Positions 53,398-63,232 of a stretch of 64,000 nucleotides of DNA are shown in pieces. How positions within the stretch are numbered: position 1 is the stretch's first letter; each line of letters opens with the position of its first letter. A program made the position numbers and the translations under genes. The notes beneath the pieces are model-generated. The model saw only the letters and a list, made by a program, of their open reading frames with translations. It had not been told where the DNA came from and did no database searches. Source of the DNA: Ferruginibacter sp. (lineage in GTDB: Bacteria > Bacteroidota > Bacteroidia > Chitinophagales > Chitinophagaceae); assembly GCA_025963635.1 (NCBI GenBank), contig JAOQAK010000061.1:1-64000 (forward strand), written 5' to 3'.

Positions 53398-54750
53398 TTA
53401 CCTGAGCACCATTTGCCTGTCGGCATCCAGTCTTATAAGGATGAAAATCAGTATGGTGAAAGTTAATAAAGAAGAGCCCCCATAGCTTATTAAGGGCAAG
53501 GTGATCCCAATAACGGGTGCCAGCCCAATAGTAACGCATATATTGACGGCCACGTGAAAAAATATGATACTTGCCACAGAATAAGCATATACCCTGCTGA
53601 AAGTGCTTCTTTGCCTTTCTGCAACGGCAATGATTCGGAAAATGAGGCCCATATACATCAACATCAATAAAGTGCTTCCCCAAAAGCCGAAGTTTTCACC
53701 AACGGAAGTAAAGATGAAATCAGTGTGTTGTTCCGGCACAAAGTCACCCTGCGTTTGCGTTCCCTTTAAAAAACCTTTGCCAAGCAGGCCGCCGGAGCCA
53801 ATTGCAATTTTAGATTGCTTCACATTGTAGTTCTGCTGGTCGCTTTTTTTCTGCTTTGCTTTTTGTTCCTCAAGGTTTACAATATTGACTGCGTTTTTGT
53901 CCGCAAAAGGATTATCAACCCCCACCATGCTAAATATCCTGTCTGCCTGGTAGGGTTTAAATACATGCTTAAAGGCGAAGGGGACTACAATACCCACGAA
54001 TACGGAGCAAAAAGCCCATATACTGATTATCCAGGCCAGCATCGTAGTGCTTCGCTTAATTTGCCTCCGGTTAAAATAAATAAAAATCAACCCAATACAT
54101 GCAAGCGCAATCAGTAATACTTTGGTAGAAAACAGCAGCGAAGCAATCAGCAATATTGCCATGGCAGCGCCTGTAATCAGGTACCCGGGAGGCAACCCCT
54201 CTCTATACATTGGAATCAGGAATGAGAAATACACCAGCGCCAACCCGGTTTCACCCTGCATAATGGATAAAGCTGCCGGGGCGAATGAAATGGCCGCAGC
54301 AATTATCTGCGACTGCGACTTTCTAAAATCCATATCCAGCATGGATAAGTATTTCGCCAATGCGAGGGATGTAAATATTTTGCACAGTTCTACCGGCTGC
54401 AGGTTCATAAATCCCAGCGGGATCCAGCTTTTGGAACCCTTTATCTCTTTACCAATCACAAAGGTTGCCAGTATCAATACAATACCAATGAGGTAGGAAA
54501 TATTAGCGGTGGCTGTGAACAACTTGCTGTCGGACAGTAAAATAAAAGCGGCCAATATTATACAGGCAATGAAATAAAATAACTGTTTACTGTAATTCTT
54601 TTTAAATCCCAAAAAGCTTTCGATTACGTTATCTGTTGTGCGGTATTCCACCGAAAATATACATAGCAGTCCGACCATTACAAAAATCACAAACAGCCAG
54701 ATCAGGATCCAATCAAAGCCTTTCCCTATCGTAGGATTTTTTTGATACAT
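53398..54750 (-). CDS. rodA: Rod-shape SEDS peptidoglycan polymerase RodA
   Basis: Integral membrane glycan polymerase of 450 residues with about ten helices, working with the class B PBP2 encoded 13 nt upstream. Family segments: WIPLGFMNLQPVELCKIFTSLALAKYL, the loop QGETGLALVYFSFL, and the C-terminal PVIGITLPLISYGGSSLL, all characteristic of RodA/FtsW. A hydrophilic loop around 275-300 (VNIVNLEEQKAKQKKSDQQ) is longer than in many RodA proteins, a common trait in this phylum. Position after mreBCD and mrdA supports RodA rather than FtsW. Confidence 0.96.
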   Translation of the reverse strand: MYQKNPTIGKGFDWILIWLFVIFVMVGLLCIFSVEYRTTDNVIESFLGFKKNYSKQLFYFIACIILAAFILLSDSKLFTATANISYLIGIVLILATFVIGKEIKGSKSWIPLGFMNLQPVELCKIFTSLALAKYLSMLDMDFRKSQSQIIAAAISFAPAALSIMQGETGLALVYFSFLIPMYREGLPPGYLITGAAMAILLIASLLFSTKVLLIALACIGLIFIYFNRRQIKRSTTMLAWIISIWAFCSVFVGIVVPFAFKHVFKPYQADRIFSMVGVDNPFADKNAVNIVNLEEQKAKQKKSDQQNYNVKQSKIAIGSGGLLGKGFLKGTQTQGDFVPEQHTDFIFTSVGENFGFWGSTLLMLMYMGLIFRIIAVAERQRSTFSRVYAYSVASIIFFHVAVNICVTIGLAPVIGITLPLISYGGSSLLTFTILIFILIRLDADRQMVLR

Positions 54751-54763
54751 TTAATTTGCTGTT

Positions 54764-56899
54764 TTAATTTTTAACCGTGTCTTTTGCTTCAGTTCTCCTT
54801 CTATCATCTGGTAAAACACCTTCGATTGTGGCTTTTGGAGGTACCCGGTTACTATCTTTTTTCTGACCTTCTTTTTTCGCAGATTCTTTATCTTTTTTCA
54901 ATTTATCAAGTGCTTCCTGCTCGTCTTCGTCATCCAGCCCCATGGTATCCCGAATGGTTTTAATATAGCCCTTTGCCACCAGGTAAGCAGAGTCCCTTAC
55001 ATGCCGCATGGAATCCTGCGTCCTGATCGCTTTATAAATCCTGGGCGGAATCAAATTTAGTTTGGATAGTTGTTCTACTCTCTCCAAACGGGTTTTATCT
55101 GTAATGGAATCTTTTAAATATTTTTCGATCATCAACCCAACAATGGGCGCAGCATAGGTACCACCAAAACGGCCGCTATTTTCAACAACGCACATGATGG
55201 CAATCCTGGGATTTTCCCTTGGGGCAAATCCACAGAAAAATGCATGGTTCGGTTGCTTTACCTGGTGGATATAGTTCTCCACAGTACCTGTTTTTCCGCA
55301 AATATTGATACCGGGTACCTTTGCTGCTATACCGGTTCCGCGATCTACCACGTTTTGCATGCCATCATGAACCGCTTCAAAAACACTGTCGGGAATATCG
55401 GTGGTATTGTGCTGATCCTGGTATTTGGAAAGCATGTTGAATTTGTCGCCGCCTTCAATTGAATCTACCATATGCGGTATCCGGTACCAACCTTTATTAG
55501 CGATGAATGCCATTTCATTTGCCACCTGGATAGGCGTTACGTTCACTTCTCCCTGGCCAATACTTACAGAAGTAAAGGTGCAGTAGTTCCAGTGACGGGC
55601 ACCATATATCTTATTATAAAATGCGGGCGTTGGAATGTATCCGCTTTTTTCGAATGGAACATCCACCCCCAACTTATGACCCAGGCCAAAGGCATACATG
55701 TACTTGTCCCAGGCGGATAAGCTACTATCTATTGAAGGATATTTGGGGTTATTGATCACTTTTTGCATTACTGTTGCGAAGTAGGTGTTATCCGATACGG
55801 TGATTGCACCCCGAAGATCAAATACTCCGCGATCCAGACATTTCGGCTTCCCGTTGCCACATCCGAAAAAGGCACCCGAACAAGCAACGCGGAAGCTCGT
55901 TTTAATGACGCCTTCGTGTAATCCGACCAATGCCTGCAATGTTTTAAAAGTAGAACCGGGAGAATAAGTAGCACTTACGGTACGATTGTAAAGCGGCAGC
56001 GCCGGATTCAGCAACAATTCAGCTATGTGTTTTTTCCTGGTGGCGCCCGTTAATAGCTTCGGTTCAAAAGTAGGACTGCTGATCATTGCGAGTATGCCGC
56101 CTGTTTTCGGATCCACCGCTACAATAGCGCCCAATTTATTTGCCATCAGCTTTTCTCCGAGCGCCTGCAATTCTATGTCGAGGGCAAGATGCATGTTATT
56201 ACCGGCAACGGCAGCCGTATCAAACTTGCCTTTTTCGAGGCGCTCCGTGAGCCTGTTTTTATTATCACGCTTCCAATACTCAATCCCCCGCTGCCCCATT
56301 AAAACTTTTTCATAGGTACGCTCAAGGCCGGTCTTCCCTGCATAATCTCCAATCTGGTATCCTTCGGTAATGTTCTTTTTTAGAAAATTGCTATCTACCT
56401 CCGATAAATAGCCAAGGATATTACCACCCGCATCAACGGGGTAACTTCTCACAGGGCGCTCCTGTAAATAGAAGCCGGGGGCAAATTTATACATGGCTTC
56501 ATTGAGCATCGCCATTTTTTCATCGGTCAAGAGCGCATCAAATACCGAAGGGCGGCTCCTGCCGTTTTTAACGATCACATCCACCACTTTTTTTGCGAAC
56601 TGTGCAGAATCTATGCCCAGTATCCTGCACATCGCCACCGTATCGATTCCCTTCAGTTTGTTGGGTAAGATCATCAGGTCGTAGATGGTCATATTCTGCA
56701 AGATGGGCCTGTGCTTGCGATCGTACACGATTCCACGATCCGGGTATATTACTTTCCGGAATTTGCCCTGGTCATCAGCCATTATTTTATACTTGGAAGA
56801 AAATATCTGCAGGTTCGCCAGTTGTAAGATGATAATTACAAACATGGATGCGAAAACAAGCATGATCACATTTTTCCGAGACTGGTTGAAGACTGACAA
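54764..56899 (-). CDS. mrdA: Penicillin-binding protein 2, class B transpeptidase
   Basis: Transpeptidase of the elongasome, 711 residues from the TTG at 56899. The frame stays open to 56983, but the extra 28 residues are encoded by a heptamer repeat tract and would precede the usual FNQSRKNVI start. One membrane helix (MLVFASMFVIIILQLANL) comes first, then the N-terminal domain (GIVYDRKHRPILQN). Active site Ser316-x-x-Lys319 is in SPGSTFK, with SDN in TVSDNTYF and KTG in ICGKTGTVEN. A C-terminal charged tail (DEDEQEALDKLKKDKESAKKEG) adds about 70 residues. Confidence 0.95.
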   Translation of the reverse strand: MSVFNQSRKNVIMLVFASMFVIIILQLANLQIFSSKYKIMADDQGKFRKVIYPDRGIVYDRKHRPILQNMTIYDLMILPNKLKGIDTVAMCRILGIDSAQFAKKVVDVIVKNGRSRPSVFDALLTDEKMAMLNEAMYKFAPGFYLQERPVRSYPVDAGGNILGYLSEVDSNFLKKNITEGYQIGDYAGKTGLERTYEKVLMGQRGIEYWKRDNKNRLTERLEKGKFDTAAVAGNNMHLALDIELQALGEKLMANKLGAIVAVDPKTGGILAMISSPTFEPKLLTGATRKKHIAELLLNPALPLYNRTVSATYSPGSTFKTLQALVGLHEGVIKTSFRVACSGAFFGCGNGKPKCLDRGVFDLRGAITVSDNTYFATVMQKVINNPKYPSIDSSLSAWDKYMYAFGLGHKLGVDVPFEKSGYIPTPAFYNKIYGARHWNYCTFTSVSIGQGEVNVTPIQVANEMAFIANKGWYRIPHMVDSIEGGDKFNMLSKYQDQHNTTDIPDSVFEAVHDGMQNVVDRGTGIAAKVPGINICGKTGTVENYIHQVKQPNHAFFCGFAPRENPRIAIMCVVENSGRFGGTYAAPIVGLMIEKYLKDSITDKTRLERVEQLSKLNLIPPRIYKAIRTQDSMRHVRDSAYLVAKGYIKTIRDTMGLDDEDEQEALDKLKKDKESAKKEGQKKDSNRVPPKATIEGVLPDDRRRTEAKDTVKN

Positions 56900-56900
56900 A

Positions 56901-56956
56901 GTTGGAGGTTGAAGGTTGAAGGTGTAAGGTTGATGGTTGATGGTTGAAAGTTGGTG
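56901..56956. repeat. Eight tandem heptamers at the 5' end of mrdA
   Basis: On the plus strand: GTTGGAG, GTTGAAG, GTTGAAG, GTGTAAG, GTTGATG, GTTGATG, GTTGAAA, GTTGGTG. A second, shorter CATCAGA-type duplication follows near 56963-56990. Because three heptamers are 21 nt, the frame is not interrupted. Confidence 0.9.
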
Positions 56957-56993
56957 AACATCCAACATCAGAAAATCAGACATCAGACATTTG

Positions 56994-57527
56994 TTAAACG
57001 GTGTTTGTTCTAAACTGTTGTTTGCGTGAAAAGATCAATTCTACTATAATAATGAGTAATAAACTTATCGCGGTTGATAACAAGGTTTTAATAACAAAAT
57101 ACCAGATATTTCCCAATTGCCAGGCTTCCAAAAAGAAAAGCCACGCATGGTGAATGAGTGTGAGCACGCCTGCATAGAGCATATACGGCATAAATCCCCC
57201 CATGCTTTTTGCGGAAGGTTCTTCATAGTTATGATCTGCTCCTTCCTGCGGAATGAGGATACCAATAAGAAAGGGCCGGAAATAAGCCAGCAGCACACAG
57301 GCAGCTGCGTGAAAACCCGGGTTGTGGCGAAAACCATCGAGCGTAAATCCCAGTGCAAAAGCAATCAGCATCTGGGCCGTGCGATTTAGTTGAAAAGGCA
57401 CCCACAAAATGAACAGGAAATAGATGTATGGAGTTACCATATAGTGCAAATGAATTCTGTCGAGCACAAATACCTGCACTAGTATCAGTAGTATAAACCG
57501 AACGATATTTTTTACCAGGGTACTCAT
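56994..57527 (-). CDS. mreD: Rod shape-determining protein MreD
   Basis: Membrane protein of 177 residues with about five hydrophobic helices (for example FILLILVQVFVLDRIHLHYM and FIKTLLSTAISLLLIIIVELIF-like at the end; exact boundaries approximate). MreD sequences are poorly conserved, and here the call rests on size, hydrophobic pattern and position between mreC (16 nt upstream) and mrdA. It is thought to hold MreC and the PBP2/RodA pair together in the inner membrane. Confidence 0.9.
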   Translation of the reverse strand: MSTLVKNIVRFILLILVQVFVLDRIHLHYMVTPYIYFLFILWVPFQLNRTAQMLIAFALGFTLDGFRHNPGFHAAACVLLAYFRPFLIGILIPQEGADHNYEEPSAKSMGGFMPYMLYAGVLTLIHHAWLFFLEAWQLGNIWYFVIKTLLSTAISLLLIIIVELIFSRKQQFRTNTV

Positions 57528-57543
57528 TCCTTGCTACAGCAAA

Positions 57544-58404
57544 TTAGTTATTAATTTTATTTTTGGCATTTTCCAGTAAGCGGTTAATTTCTTCTTTCTG
57601 CGAATTTTCAATAGCATATACATATTGAAGACTAAAAAAGTTGGTGGCAGACTTTAATTTAATAATATAATTATTGGTGCTTTTGTCAGATATGATTTCA
57701 TCTACGGTACCGATCATTAATCCGTAAGGAAATGTTGGCGTAAACCCACTGGTATACACTGTATCTCCCTTGATCACCTTGGCACTTTTACGTATATCAG
57801 ACATCAAAAGCCTGTTGGGCTCCTTGCCGTCCCATATTACCTGGCCAACATCGCCGCTCTTTTTTAACTTGCCACTTATTTTACTGTCTTTATGCAGCAG
57901 GCTCATTACCACGGAAAAATTTTCACTCACATCTGTAACAATTCCTACAACGCCATTATTCGGATCCACTACTCCCTCATCCTTCTTTATTTGTTGGGCC
58001 CACCCCCTGCCCAATACGATAAAATTATTTTGCGCTGAAACAGAATTGGATACTACTTTAGCGGAAAGATACCGCCATTTACGACGATTGCCCAGGGTAT
58101 CATAAGCAATGGAATCTGTGACCATTTTAGTGGCAGTGTCGGGCCTTTCGAAATCTGCCTTTAACTGGTTTCTGAGGCGCTCATTGTCTTTGGCCAGTTG
58201 TTCATTTGTTTTTTTGAGCTGAAAATAGTAATCGATTTTGTTGGCCTGGGTATTGATTTTACCCGTTATTTCGTTCATATATACGGAAGCCACCGCGTTG
58301 TGGTAGGTATTATAATGCACAATGAGATAAATACAAAATGCCTGCAATAACAATAAAGCAAGAAAATGGAAATACCGGCGGATGAATAGAAAAATGTTAC
58401 GCAT
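57544..58404 (-). CDS. mreC: Rod shape-determining protein MreC
   Basis: Bitopic membrane protein of 286 residues: cytoplasmic start, one membrane helix (FHFLALLLLQAFCIYLIV, about 12-29), a coiled coil (about 60-95, KKTNEQLAKDNERLRNQL) and two periplasmic beta-barrel domains with VVDPNNGVVGIVTDVSENFS and MLMSDI-like strands. MreC organises the elongasome in the periplasm and contacts PBP2. It lies between mreB (233 nt upstream) and mreD (16 nt downstream). The gap before it contains no recognised gene. Confidence 0.95.
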   Translation of the reverse strand: MRNIFLFIRRYFHFLALLLLQAFCIYLIVHYNTYHNAVASVYMNEITGKINTQANKIDYYFQLKKTNEQLAKDNERLRNQLKADFERPDTATKMVTDSIAYDTLGNRRKWRYLSAKVVSNSVSAQNNFIVLGRGWAQQIKKDEGVVDPNNGVVGIVTDVSENFSVVMSLLHKDSKISGKLKKSGDVGQVIWDGKEPNRLLMSDIRKSAKVIKGDTVYTSGFTPTFPYGLMIGTVDEIISDKSTNNYIIKLKSATNFFSLQYVYAIENSQKEEINRLLENAKNKINN

Positions 58405-58637
58405 ACAATGCTCCTCCTGACCTTCTCCGGGGGGAGAAACCTGAACTTATAAAGTGTAGAAAAGTCTTCATACAAAAAAGAACTTTATCTTTTCCGCAAT
58501 GAGCGGATATTTAGAGAAGATATGATCTCTTTTAAAAAGCACCGGGTATTTTAAAAGGATCGGATAAACTAACCCGAACCTTTGTTTTGATCAATTTCAA
58601 TGATCAAATCATCAAATGACATACGAATTGAAAAGGC

Positions 58638-59663
58638 CTAGCGCATTACAAAAGGGTACTTATCATAATTTTTCAAGGCAATTCCTGTTCCTCTTACCAC
58701 ACTCTTCAGTGGATCGTCTGCGACGTGTACGGGCAATTTTATCTTAGCGGCGATACGCTTATCAAGACCTCTTAAAAGTGAGCCTCCCCCGGTTAAATAC
58801 AAACCACGGCGGTAAATATCTCCTGCCAGTTCCGGCGGGGTAGTTTCGAGTGCTTTTAAAATGGCTTCCTCAATTTTGAAAATACTTTTGTCCAATGCTT
58901 CTGCCACTTCCTGGAAACTTACAAAAACCTGCTTCGGAATTCCTGTTACAAGATCGCGACCATTCACAGGGATATCATCCGGCGGATTTTCAAGATCCTT
59001 CATTGCGGCACCAACCTGTATTTTAATCTGCTCAGCAGTACGCTCACCAATCAGCAAACTATGATACCGGCGCAGCGCTTCCATAATGTCAGCTGTAAAT
59101 TCATCTCCTGCGATACGAATGCTCTGGTCGCAAACGATGCCTGCAAGTGCAATTACAGTAATGCCGGTAGTACCACCACCAATGTCGATGATCATATTAC
59201 CAACAGGTTCTTCCACATCAATCCCTATTCCAAGGGCTGCGGCCATTGGCTCATGAATCAGGTAAACTTCTTTAGCGCCCGCCTGTTCCGCACTATCCCT
59301 TACTGCACGTTTTTCTACTTCGGTAATACTGCTGGGAATACAGATCATCATTCTCCAGCTGGGAGCAAATAATGGTTTTTTAGGGTAGATCATTTTGATC
59401 ATTTCCCTGATCATTAGTTCCGCTGCATTAAAGTCTGCGATTACACCATCTTTCAAAGGGCGTACGGTACGTATACTTTCATGGGTTTTTTCGTGCATCA
59501 TCAATGCCTTTTTGCCCACCGCTAAAATATTTTTGGGATTATTTCTATCTAAGGCAACAATTGAAGGCTCGTTCACTACTACTTCATCGTTAAATATTAT
59601 CAGGGTGTTCGCTGTGCCCAAATCCATCGCAATTTCCTGAGTGAAAAAATTAAAAAGACCCAT
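58638..59663 (-). CDS. mreB: Rod shape-determining protein MreB
   Basis: Actin-like ATPase of 341 residues forming membrane-associated filaments that direct lateral wall synthesis. The ATP-binding phosphate-1 and -2 motifs are in AMDLGTANTLIIFNDE and IIDIGGGTTGITVIAL; the adenosine motif is in GLYLTGGGSLLRGLD. Typical further segments are HEPMAAALGIGIDVEEPVGN and ISGGFKTT-equivalent residues in this family. It is the first gene of mreB-mreC-mreD-mrdA-rodA on the minus strand. The 228-bp gap to purD should contain the operon promoter; no clear box was found. Confidence 0.97.
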   Translation of the reverse strand: MGLFNFFTQEIAMDLGTANTLIIFNDEVVVNEPSIVALDRNNPKNILAVGKKALMMHEKTHESIRTVRPLKDGVIADFNAAELMIREMIKMIYPKKPLFAPSWRMMICIPSSITEVEKRAVRDSAEQAGAKEVYLIHEPMAAALGIGIDVEEPVGNMIIDIGGGTTGITVIALAGIVCDQSIRIAGDEFTADIMEALRRYHSLLIGERTAEQIKIQVGAAMKDLENPPDDIPVNGRDLVTGIPKQVFVSFQEVAEALDKSIFKIEEAILKALETTPPELAGDIYRRGLYLTGGGSLLRGLDKRIAAKIKLPVHVADDPLKSVVRGTGIALKNYDKYPFVMR

Positions 59664-59891
59664 AATTTATATAGAGAAAAATCGAATGTAAATAATTGGG
59701 CAAAGTTGATGTAAAATATTTGAATTAACAACGGAGAATACTTTATTTACCGATATTTTATGCACGTTTGATATTTACTGTTTTTCGTTTACAGATAACC
59801 GTTTATTGTTTGCTGTTTTGTGTTGCTGGTTTACTTGCAAATGATAAACAATAAATTTGGAATTGTACAGCCTGGCAGTGAAATATGCATC

Positions 59892-61172
59892 TTACCTGAA
59901 TTCAAATCCGATATCATTCCTAAAATAAATTCCTTCAAAAAATAAACTATCGAGCAGTTGGTTGGATCGCTCAGCTGCTTCTTCGATATTATCACCAAAT
60001 GACGTAATCGCCATAACCCTTCCTCCGTTTGTTAGTATTTTATTATTCTCCTGCCTTGTGCCGGAATGAAAAATAATGGAATCGCCGGGTAAAGTATTAT
60101 TCAATCCGTGAATCTCTTTGCCGGTTTCATGATCATTTGGATAACCACCACTTACTGCCACTACTGTTACGGCGGTACGCGGACTGGTTTTGATAGTAAT
60201 TTCGTTCAGCCGCTGTTGTGATGCAGCCAGTAATATTTCTACGAGGTCATTTTCAATCCTTGGGATGATCACTTCTGTTTCAGGATCGCCAAACCGGCAA
60301 TTGTATTCAATTACAAATGGCTCGCCATTAACCTTGATAAGACCAATAAATACCACGCCCTTATAATCGAGCTCTTCAGCAATCAATCCGGCAATGGTAG
60401 GTTCTATGATCGCCTCTTTCACTTTTTGCATAAATGCATCATCTACGAATGGCACGGGACTTACCGCTCCCATACCGCCTGTATTAGGACCTGTATTGCC
60501 GTTCCCGATCCTCTTATAATCCTTGGCGTCGGGAAGCATCACATAATTTTTGCCATCGGTTAATACAAACATGCTCAACTCAATACCATCCAGGAATTCC
60601 TCAATTACTACCCGCTTGCCAGCTTCGCCGAATTTTGCCTGCTGTATCATTAGTTCAAATTCTGCAAGGGCTTCAATGTGATTGGTACAAATAACCACGC
60701 CTTTTCCGGCCGCCAACCCGTCTGCCTTTAAAACAACCGGCAATGCATGGGTTTTTATATAGCCGATGCCTTCTTCAAAATTGTCTGCATCAAACTCGCG
60801 GTACGCAGCAGTGGGGATATTATGGCGTTTCATAAACGCTTTCGCATAAGCCTTGCTCCCTTCCAGGCGGCTGGCCTCCTTTGATGGCCCGATTACATGG
60901 ATATTACTTGTGTTGGGATTATTTTTAAAAAAGTCATAGATCCCCTTAACCAGTGGCTCTTCAGGCCCTACTATCATCATATCGATTTTATTACTGATGC
61001 AAAAAGACGCCAGTCCAATAAAATCAGTAATAGCAAGGGCCACATTGGTCCCTAATTGTGCGGTTCCGGCGTTGCCCGGTGCAACATATAATTGTTGGCA
61101 AAGAGGGCTTTGCTTTAATTTCCAGGCCAGCGTATGTTCTCTGCCACCGCTTCCGATCAAAAGAATATTCAT
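59892..61172 (-). CDS. purD: Phosphoribosylamine-glycine ligase
   Basis: ATP-grasp enzyme of purine synthesis (GAR synthetase), 426 residues, full length. The N-terminal domain starts NILLIGSGGREHTLAWKL. The ATP-grasp part has VVLKADGLAAGKGV and VIEEFLDGIELSMFVLTDG, and the active-site strand PFVIEYNCRFGDPETEVI gives the metal-ligand Glu/Asn. The C-terminal PurD domain begins near VTVVAVSGGYP. It appears to be monocistronic, divergent from the POT transporter gene across 314 bp. Confidence 0.97.
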   Translation of the reverse strand: MNILLIGSGGREHTLAWKLKQSPLCQQLYVAPGNAGTAQLGTNVALAITDFIGLASFCISNKIDMMIVGPEEPLVKGIYDFFKNNPNTSNIHVIGPSKEASRLEGSKAYAKAFMKRHNIPTAAYREFDADNFEEGIGYIKTHALPVVLKADGLAAGKGVVICTNHIEALAEFELMIQQAKFGEAGKRVVIEEFLDGIELSMFVLTDGKNYVMLPDAKDYKRIGNGNTGPNTGGMGAVSPVPFVDDAFMQKVKEAIIEPTIAGLIAEELDYKGVVFIGLIKVNGEPFVIEYNCRFGDPETEVIIPRIENDLVEILLAASQQRLNEITIKTSPRTAVTVVAVSGGYPNDHETGKEIHGLNNTLPGDSIIFHSGTRQENNKILTNGGRVMAITSFGDNIEEAAERSNQLLDSLFFEGIYFRNDIGFEFR

Positions 61173-61486
61173 GGATTTAGAGTTGTTATAAAAAATAAAT
61201 ATGAAATGTAAGGCGCTTAAAAAAAACTTCCATATGCTGCAACCTGTGAGATTACCGCAATGGGTATCCTTAGCAGTAGTTTTAGAAATTGAAAGTAATA
61301 TTTAAACTATCTATATATACGCGGCGAAATTAAAGTTACTAAAACAGTTTACAATATTAATTATACCAGCGGCATAGAATATTTAACCGCATTTTAAAAA
61401 ATAGAGAAAAATGCTTTTGATTTGGTAAAAAGAAATTTGCTACTTTGAGCGTTTTAAATCAATATTCAATTAATTAAAACAAACAT
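61173..61486. other. Intergenic, 314 bp, divergent promoter region
   Basis: Between purD (minus) and the POT gene (plus). It holds the POT promoter at 61416-61447 and probably the purD promoter, for which no clear box was found. No gene, riboswitch or repeat was recognised. Confidence 0.6.
61416..61447 (+). promoter_or_regulatory. POT transporter promoter
   Basis: TTTG (61416-61419), a 21-nt spacer and TACTTTG (61441-61447), a one-base-shorter form of the -7 box. The predicted leader is about 33 nt. Confidence 0.5.
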
Positions 61487-63157
61487 ATGAGTGAAACTAT
61501 AAAACCCGGTCGGCACCCTAAAGCATTGTACGTTTTGTTTCTTACAGAGATGTGGGAGCGTTTTGCATATTACCTGATGGTGGGTATTCTTTTTTTATAC
61601 CTGATAGATGCCACCACAGGGGGCAAAGGGCTTTCACAAAATGTAGGCGCCGATATTGTGGGTAGTTTCATTGCATTGGTTTACCTCACCCCCTTTATTG
61701 GCGGCCTTATTGCCGATCGGTATCTCGGTTATATCAAATCTGTTTTTTTGGGTGGATGTTTAATGTCAGCGGGCTATTTCGGACTATCACTGCCAGGCAA
61801 TACAGCGATGTTTATTTCTCTTGCGCTTATCATTATCGGGAATGGATTTTTTAAACCGAACATCTCTACGGTATTGGGAAATATCTACAACCGCGAAGAC
61901 CTTAAACCTTTAAAGGATAATGCTTATAATATCTTTTATATGGGCATCAACATCGGTGCCTTTGTGTGCAATTTCGTAGCTGCCTATCTCCGTAATAATT
62001 ATGGATGGGGATATGCTTTTGCCGCTGCGGGGGTTGGCCTCGTCATCGGTATGATTGTTCTTGCATTCAATTTGAAACATGTAAGAGAGGGTGATATAAA
62101 GAAACCGGTTCAGGCAGAAGACATGCCTTTGTCTAAAATTTTTTTGTACGTATTCCTGCCGGCCATTATTGCTGCTATTATCGGATGGGTGGTACCCAAT
62201 CAAATCTTTGGTCAAACCATTATGGGAAGTCCGGCCAACGATGCCTTTATTTTTGCATGTATTCCCATCATTGCGTTTTACGTTTCATTGTATGTAAAGG
62301 CCAAGGGGCAGGATAAAAAAGGCATTGGTTCTCTCCTGTTTATTTTTACTATCTCGATTGTATTCTGGACCATTTATAATCAAAACTCTACCGGGCTAAC
62401 CTTATGGGCTGAAAAACATACTGACCGGGCTGTTTCCGCAAGTACAGAAAAATTTGCCGGCAAGCTTGGAATGTTACAAACGGTAACCGATACGCCGAGG
62501 TTGGTAAATAAAGTAAATGAGACCTTTGTAAATTTAAAAGACGATAGCGGGCATATTATCCAGGGAATGGGACCCGATCCATATTTTAACAATGTTCCAA
62601 AAGACCAGTGGCCAAAGGGAAAGGATGTGAAATTAGCCAACACTGAATTATTCCAATCTATCAATCCTTTATTTATTGTTCTGCTCACATTGTTTTTTGT
62701 TCCTTTCTTTGATTATCTCCGAAGGCGAAATAAGGAACCCTCAACCGCTTCAAAATTTGGGATGGCTTTATTTATCTCCGGCCTATCCGCTCTTGTGATG
62801 GTTTTTGCGGTGATGTCTGTTCCTTCCATTTACGGATATAAAGCAGCCCCGGCATGGCTTTGGGGCACCTATTTTGTGTTCACGATCAGTGAGATATTTT
62901 TAAGCCCGATCGGCTTGTCACTGGTTTCCAAACTTGCACCCGCCAGGCTTACTGCCCTGATGATGGGTGGATGGTTTTTGTCAACTTCCATTGGAGGAAA
63001 GATCGCCGGTGTAATGACCAGTTTCTGGGACGATTTTACCGACAAAAAAATATTCTTTCTTATCCTGGTGATTGCCGCATTTATTGGTGGCATACTGATC
63101 TATTCAAGGATAAGATCGCTCAACCAAATTCTGAAAGATAAAACCGGTTCGGCATAA
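61487..63157 (+). CDS. POT/PTR-family proton-dependent oligopeptide transporter
   Basis: Major-facilitator peptide importer of 556 residues with about 12-14 membrane helices. The proton-coupling motif ExxER is Glu21-x-x-Glu24-Arg25 in TEMWERFAYYL. The family FYxxINxG motif is present as NIFYMGINIGAFVCN, and the late-helix segment EIFLSPIGLSLVSKLAPARL is also characteristic. An inserted hydrophilic region of about 75 residues (TDRAVSASTEKFAGK ... GKDVKLANTEL) lies between helices, as commonly seen in POT proteins of this phylum. The OPT gene follows beyond a terminator-like hairpin. Confidence 0.94.
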   Translation: MSETIKPGRHPKALYVLFLTEMWERFAYYLMVGILFLYLIDATTGGKGLSQNVGADIVGSFIALVYLTPFIGGLIADRYLGYIKSVFLGGCLMSAGYFGLSLPGNTAMFISLALIIIGNGFFKPNISTVLGNIYNREDLKPLKDNAYNIFYMGINIGAFVCNFVAAYLRNNYGWGYAFAAAGVGLVIGMIVLAFNLKHVREGDIKKPVQAEDMPLSKIFLYVFLPAIIAAIIGWVVPNQIFGQTIMGSPANDAFIFACIPIIAFYVSLYVKAKGQDKKGIGSLLFIFTISIVFWTIYNQNSTGLTLWAEKHTDRAVSASTEKFAGKLGMLQTVTDTPRLVNKVNETFVNLKDDSGHIIQGMGPDPYFNNVPKDQWPKGKDVKLANTELFQSINPLFIVLLTLFFVPFFDYLRRRNKEPSTASKFGMALFISGLSALVMVFAVMSVPSIYGYKAAPAWLWGTYFVFTISEIFLSPIGLSLVSKLAPARLTALMMGGWFLSTSIGGKIAGVMTSFWDDFTDKKIFFLILVIAAFIGGILIYSRIRSLNQILKDKTGSA

Positions 63158-63172
63158 AATAGCTCCTCATAC

Positions 63173-63206
63173 GAAAGGCGATACAAATTGTATCGCCTTT
63201 CTATTT
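63173..63206. terminator. Terminator-like hairpin between the POT and OPT genes
   Basis: Perfect 14-bp stem GAAAGGCGATACAA / TTGTATCGCCTTTC around one base, followed by TATTTT. Likely ends the POT transcript, or attenuates reading into the OPT gene 32 nt further on. Confidence 0.8.
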
Positions 63207-63232
63207 TAACTTCTTAAAAAAATCCATATTGC

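Noticed and set aside
52610..53683. 357-residue reading of the MBL-fold gene
   Set aside because: The first 109 codons overlap rodA on the same strand in another frame and are not protein-like; the ATG at 53356 fits the family N terminus.
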